From Atherix ibis (lineage: Eukaryota; Arthropoda; Insecta; Diptera; Athericidae), in NCBI GenBank assembly GCA_958298945.1, contig OY282609.1:55710220-55774219 (forward strand): a stretch of DNA of 64,000 nt. The letters run 5' to 3'. The notes below the pieces were generated by a model, which did not search any database, was not told the DNA's origin, and saw only the letters and a list, made by a program, of their open reading frames with translations. A program made the translations under genes and the position numbers. Of the stretch, positions 59,578 through 64,000 are shown piece by piece (position 1 is the first letter of the stretch; every line of letters begins with the position of its first letter).

Positions 59578-62500
59578 ATATATTAAGGTTAAATTTAATA
59601 TTATTAATTTATTAATAAATTTAATATTATTACAATAAAAATATAATTTAGCTAAAAATTCTACTATCAAAAATATCTTTAACAGCTTTTTATCGTTTTT
59701 CCAACAAAAATTTCATTTAAATTGAGAAAAAATAATTTTTCTTACAACTTTATAAAATTTATCTACTTCGTCTCTGCTTCCATTCCAAAAATACTTTCGT
59801 GTATTACCTTAAAGGAAGCTACAAATTTTCTCTTATCTTAAATATGTCACTAGGTAGATAATATCTTAAGACCAGAGGACGTATACGTACTCATTTATTT
59901 TTTAATATCTAGTCAACGACTGAGTCACATACAAATCAGAAGCTGTTCGTAGAAAATCATATCACATCAAGTGTCTAGATTGAAAAGTTTTCACGGTAGT
60001 TTATAGAAAGTAAAACAATTTCTTTTCGTACAATAAAAACAATTTTTATTTGCAAAATTTTAGGTTTTTTTTTTTTAATTTTGTCAAGTGAAAATTAAAC
60101 GTGAAAGAATTTCTGCAAAATAAAAGTGCATCTTTTTTGTAAATATATATTTTACTCTAGTATATTTACCGCTGTAGTATTCGATGATAATAAGATTGGT
60201 CATCATATCATTAACAAGTCATTGACAAAAGTGGACATCTGAAAATAAAATAATTAAAAATTGACAAATTTTGCTGAATTAGAAATATCAACAACCAAAA
60301 AAAAAATGTGAAAAATTAAAAACGAACTATTTAATTAAGAACAATACATCAAATTTACTATAATATATCAAATTATAAAATCGGATTGACAACTTTTTCT
60401 AAACACTATCAACTTCAGAACATTTTTGATACGTTCGCAAATGACAATATTGTGCAATTAGTAAATTGCTTCCAAAAGTATTTAATCAGTAAAAAAAAAA
60501 GTGTTTTAGCAAATTAACATCAATTTAGGTATTTTCCCAAAATAAAATAATTGACAAAAAAATTTTAATTTCGAATAAGACATTATTCTTGTTGCAATCT
60601 TTCAATCTTTTCTTTATGAGTAATACTTCTTATCGATGGTTTCAGTTGATTCCAATAAAATTGTTTAGATTATTTAAACATCTTCCAAATCAATGCATAA
60701 AATATAATATAAATAACAATAGTAATTATATATATTCTGGATATTTTTTCGTTCATTTTAGAAAATATAATAATATCACCACTACCAAAGTTTCCTCTCC
60801 TTCTATCTCCATCTACTACTCTATAATATCCGCCCGCTGTTTCACCTCAGAAGTCTATCTAGGTAGCCTGTGTTTATTTAGTTTAACCGAATTTCTGTTT
60901 GATAAAACGTGAATTTCAAGATCTAAATATACTTCTACACATTCAATATCATCATAATCATCATCTTCTCCTCCTCTTCTTAAGGAACGTGGTCTTTAAT
61001 CCACATAAACCATTTACATTGCAAACATGTAATAAATCTTACACGTTGGCATTAATATATGCGCACACTGTACAAAAACGAGACATCAGATTAGCTTGTC
61101 TTTTCGATCTGTTTTATTGTTAGAAACAATGCAATCAACAGTGGTGTATAAAAATTTAATACGAAAAAAGGTAATTTTTAAAAGTTAAATTTAAATGGCA
61201 GTCGGAATTTATTTGGTCAGTTATTAAAATAAAAAAAAAGAATTTTTCCAAAAAAAAAAAATGCTCAATTTCCTTGAAAGATAATTTTCAGAAAGAAAAA
61301 AACCCTTAACAGAATTTGTTCTATTTTTCCGGAAATATTTTTCGCAATATAAAAATGTTCAAAAATATTATTTCCAGATAAGATTTATGTTAAAAAATTT
61401 TTTTTTTGTGGTTATAGGTGAAATAAAATAGATAAAATCTAGACAATGAAGATAGTGAATTGAAATATTTCAGTACTTCACTAAAACAGAAAATCTTAAA
61501 ACGCAACAATTTTCCTTTTTAACTTTTATCCAAACAAATTTAGTTAATATTCAATTTAATATTGATTATATGTTTTTCTTAACTTACTTATTAGTAGATT
61601 AATTTTATATTGTTACACCTATGTTATGTCTATCATCTTAAGGAATAAAAAAATCTTATTTAAAAGAATGAATTTCTGAAGTCACTACACGGGAACAGTT
61701 TTTTTTTCTCTGCATAAATATTCTCTGATGCATATAATATTGTCTTACGTTTTAAAAAGCAAATCTGACTTCAGAATATTATATAAGAAAACAATCCAAA
61801 AATGATTGTAGGTAACCTTTTTAGGTCGACCAAATATATTACTAAGTATGAGTATTGAAGTAATAGGTACTTAATCTCCTCTCATATATTTAAAAAAAAA
61901 AATAAGATGAATATTTTTGTAAAATTTCTAAGCTTGATCACAAGACAATACTATTTTTTCAAGGTAGAAATCCCAATCCCACCTGACAACGTATTCCTAT
62001 ACCGAGAAATTTGATTTCTCTTCTGAAATCTTCTTCAAGAGTCCAAGGGTTTCAGCACTTATGGGATTCTTCATAGTAGGTATTATACGCGTACTCTGAA
62101 ATTTTGAATGTTTTACATAAATCTAAAATCTCAAAACTAACAATATAGAAAGACTGCTACCAGTTGCTACTTATTTTGTTTTGATTTTTATGCGGATATA
62201 TTTTGACGTAAACTGGAGCATCTTTTGGAGGTTTTTCAATTTCTGAATGAATTTCATTGCACAGACAAAGAAGTTGTTCTATAGTTTACTTCAAGAGTTT
62301 TTAAACAAACCTTCTAAGAGTACAGTAGAATCAACAAGGTTGATTTTATGGTATGATAAAAAAGCAAAATTATTTTTTAAATGAACAGTTTTGTAGATTG
62401 TTTGTTAGACACCTGTCAAAATTGATTAAAACTTGACGGAAAACTTCATTTCACACTAACAATAATAAAATTTTTACGACTGACTCAACTAATTTGAGAT

Positions 62501-63230
62501 TAGGACATTAAGCAGTTAACAAAATATTCTCTTTTTAGATGATATGCATACATTCAAATTAAGTGTTAAGCATAAAAAATAGGTGCGATGACTTTTGTAT
62601 CTGGACTGAGTAAAATTGATTATATTTTTTTCACTGCAATCATCATAATCAACAACAACATCAACAGTATCTGTGAGCATCTCATCACTTCATCAGAGGA
62701 TAGTAATATGTTAAGGACTTATTTAGATAAAGAAGAATTAATAAAGTGCGACGAAGGGCGCAGAAAGATATTATCAGTTAATGTAAACATTGTACCTGAT
62801 ACTGAAAAAGGGAACAAGTTTTAATCATATGGGAAAGGAAACTGTACGAACATAGATGGTGGTTCAGTTTTCTGTTGACAGACACATAGACATAACGTGC
62901 GCAGTATCTAAAGACGACTTTGACTATTATCAAAATTCCAATCATTAAAATACGGACCAGAAAAGTATCAGCTGAAATTATAGTTAACTGTTGTCATCCT
63001 CCAACTCGGCAGTTTTATCAAAAATATATGTATGCTCTGCTACTTTATTCATTATCATCATTATTTTCATCAACATGATATCCTCATCAACAGCGAGCAA
63101 TGTTGATAAACAAAATTTTACTGCCAAGTTTCTCACATTGTCTATACAAGCAGAATAGCTACACGAACTTGAAAGATGAACACCGCTTTATGTTATATCT
63201 GTCCGGCATCTTGACGACCAACTGGAGGTT
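59578..63230. other. AT-rich region, no recognised genes
   Basis: A/T runs dominate. Frames at 60589-60912 and 62588-62824 show no domain. 62,640-62,720 carries short ATCA-rich words. From about 62,820 base composition becomes more even. Confidence 0.5.
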
Positions 63231-64000
63231 TCGCAGCAATTTTAAGTTTAGTGTATGGTAATTCTCGAATGAGTCCACAGTGCGAATAACAATTTCCATA
63301 TCGATAGCAGTGTTACGGATAGCCGTTGTGCCTCTTAAGCGTATTCATTCAATTCAATTAAGAAATATTCAAACATTCGTGGGTGAAACGACTGTCCTTT
63401 CAATTCTAACAAATCTAGAAGCGATTAAACTTCTTAGCTTTTTTGGAGTAGATACTCCTGCGTGTAAAATCTTACGGACGGACAACGGATACCCAAAAGG
63501 CAAACAGCCACACAATGGGAACAGATCCAATGCTGAGGCAGGCTTACTGATCCATGCAGCTGGAAAACTTTGGCCATCGAACCGGTACGACTGCCGTTCC
63601 ACAATAATAGTAAGTAGTTAGTTGGTGGTGAATGTTTAATGTTGAATTGGTATCGCGGGCACATATCCGCCAACCAACCAACCAAACAACCAACCAGCCA
63701 ACCAACCAATGAACCAACCACTATCTGAGAGTATCAAAATGAAAGAGCGCAACGCAAAATATTCGCGCGGATTTGATTAAACGTAATCGAAGTGGCGCGT
63801 ATCGTGCAAGTTTTGTTATGTGCCCCGGTATCCGTCTATCTACTCCAAACATTCAAAAGATATTATATGAGAAACTATTCTACACATGCGCATGCAGATC
63901 ATATTGTGTACATTAAAAATTCTAGTCGGTATATGAAAATATTATAAAACGCGCAACTACAAAAATCCCATACTACTACAAACAAAAACAAACATCGTTC
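63231..64000. promoter_or_regulatory. Less AT-rich right edge, possible promoter-proximal region
   Basis: The region is GC-richer than the rest of the window. It contains overlapping open frames on both strands (113 codons at 63280-63621 plus; 95 codons at 63434-63721 minus) with no recognised domain. It also has a CCAA microsatellite, CGCGCGG-type CpG-bearing words at 63,745-63,800, the palindrome CATGCGCATG at 63885-63894 (core of NRF1/ewg-type sites) and TATAAAA at 63943-63949 on the plus strand. A transcription start just beyond the window would fit, but nothing proves it. Confidence 0.25.
63670..63720. repeat. CCAA tetranucleotide microsatellite
   Basis: CCAACCAACCAACCAAACAA and related units run over about 50 bases with a few substitutions. 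Confidence 0.9.

Noticed and set aside
63280..63621. 113-codon plus-strand frame as a gene
   Set aside because: Opposite-strand frames overlap it, no domain is recognised, and the GC rise alone lengthens open frames.
1..64000. CRISPR arrays, operons, ribosome binding sites, prophage
   Set aside because: No spaced direct repeats of the right kind and no bacterial gene organisation. The splice sites and transposon types are those of an animal genome.

Overview
The window is a very AT-rich piece of an arthropod nuclear genome, most likely an insect and probably a fly. The evidence is one spliced Wnt exon with canonical splice sites, several mariner lineages, Jockey- and R1-type non-LTR retrotransposons typical of insects, and no operon-like layout. 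The species cannot be named from sequence alone. There are no rRNA genes, no CRISPR array and no intact autonomous gene.

Host gene content: the only host coding sequence I can defend is a 148-base internal exon on the minus strand (6682-6829). It encodes the N-terminal conserved block of a Wnt protein, best matching insect Wnt10. The exons after it lie beyond position 1. The first exon(s) lie at higher coordinates, in or beyond this window. Most of the window is therefore probably Wnt10 intron and/or 5' intergenic DNA, a gene-poor stretch loaded with transposons.

Transposon layout. At 127-3040 an old RNase H-bearing LINE is split by two later insertions: a chimeric tRNA-SINE/LINE-tail retroposon (587-1240) and mariner A (1305-2457). 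Mariner B (about 4678-5786) and mariner C (7211-8503) flank the Wnt exon. An RNase H-LINE fragment (8735-9149) and an R1-like LINE 3' end (9683-10710) follow. Mariner D1 is at 13437-14249, Jockey-like fragments at 16302-17460 and 21610-22200, and mariner E1 at 25653-26876. A long stretch without recognisable genes (26877-40016) precedes D2 (40017-41264), E2 (43348-44341), F (47505-48763), E3 (49211-50454), G1 (52646-53934), a small RNase H relic (57930-58025) and G2 (58428-59577). The right edge (about 63.2-64 kb) is less AT-rich and may approach a promoter. A to G are labels used only here for seven mariner lineages.

All eleven mariners are broken, by nonsense codons, frameshifts, internal deletions or loss of a catalytic Asp, although several keep near-perfect terminal repeats. 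In lineages D and G both copies share a nonsense codon, suggesting that already defective copies were moved by transposase made elsewhere. No novel multi-gene system is visible. The most interesting items are the Wnt exon inside a transposon-rich locus, the shared nonsense codons, and the chimeric SINE/LINE with one target-site duplication.
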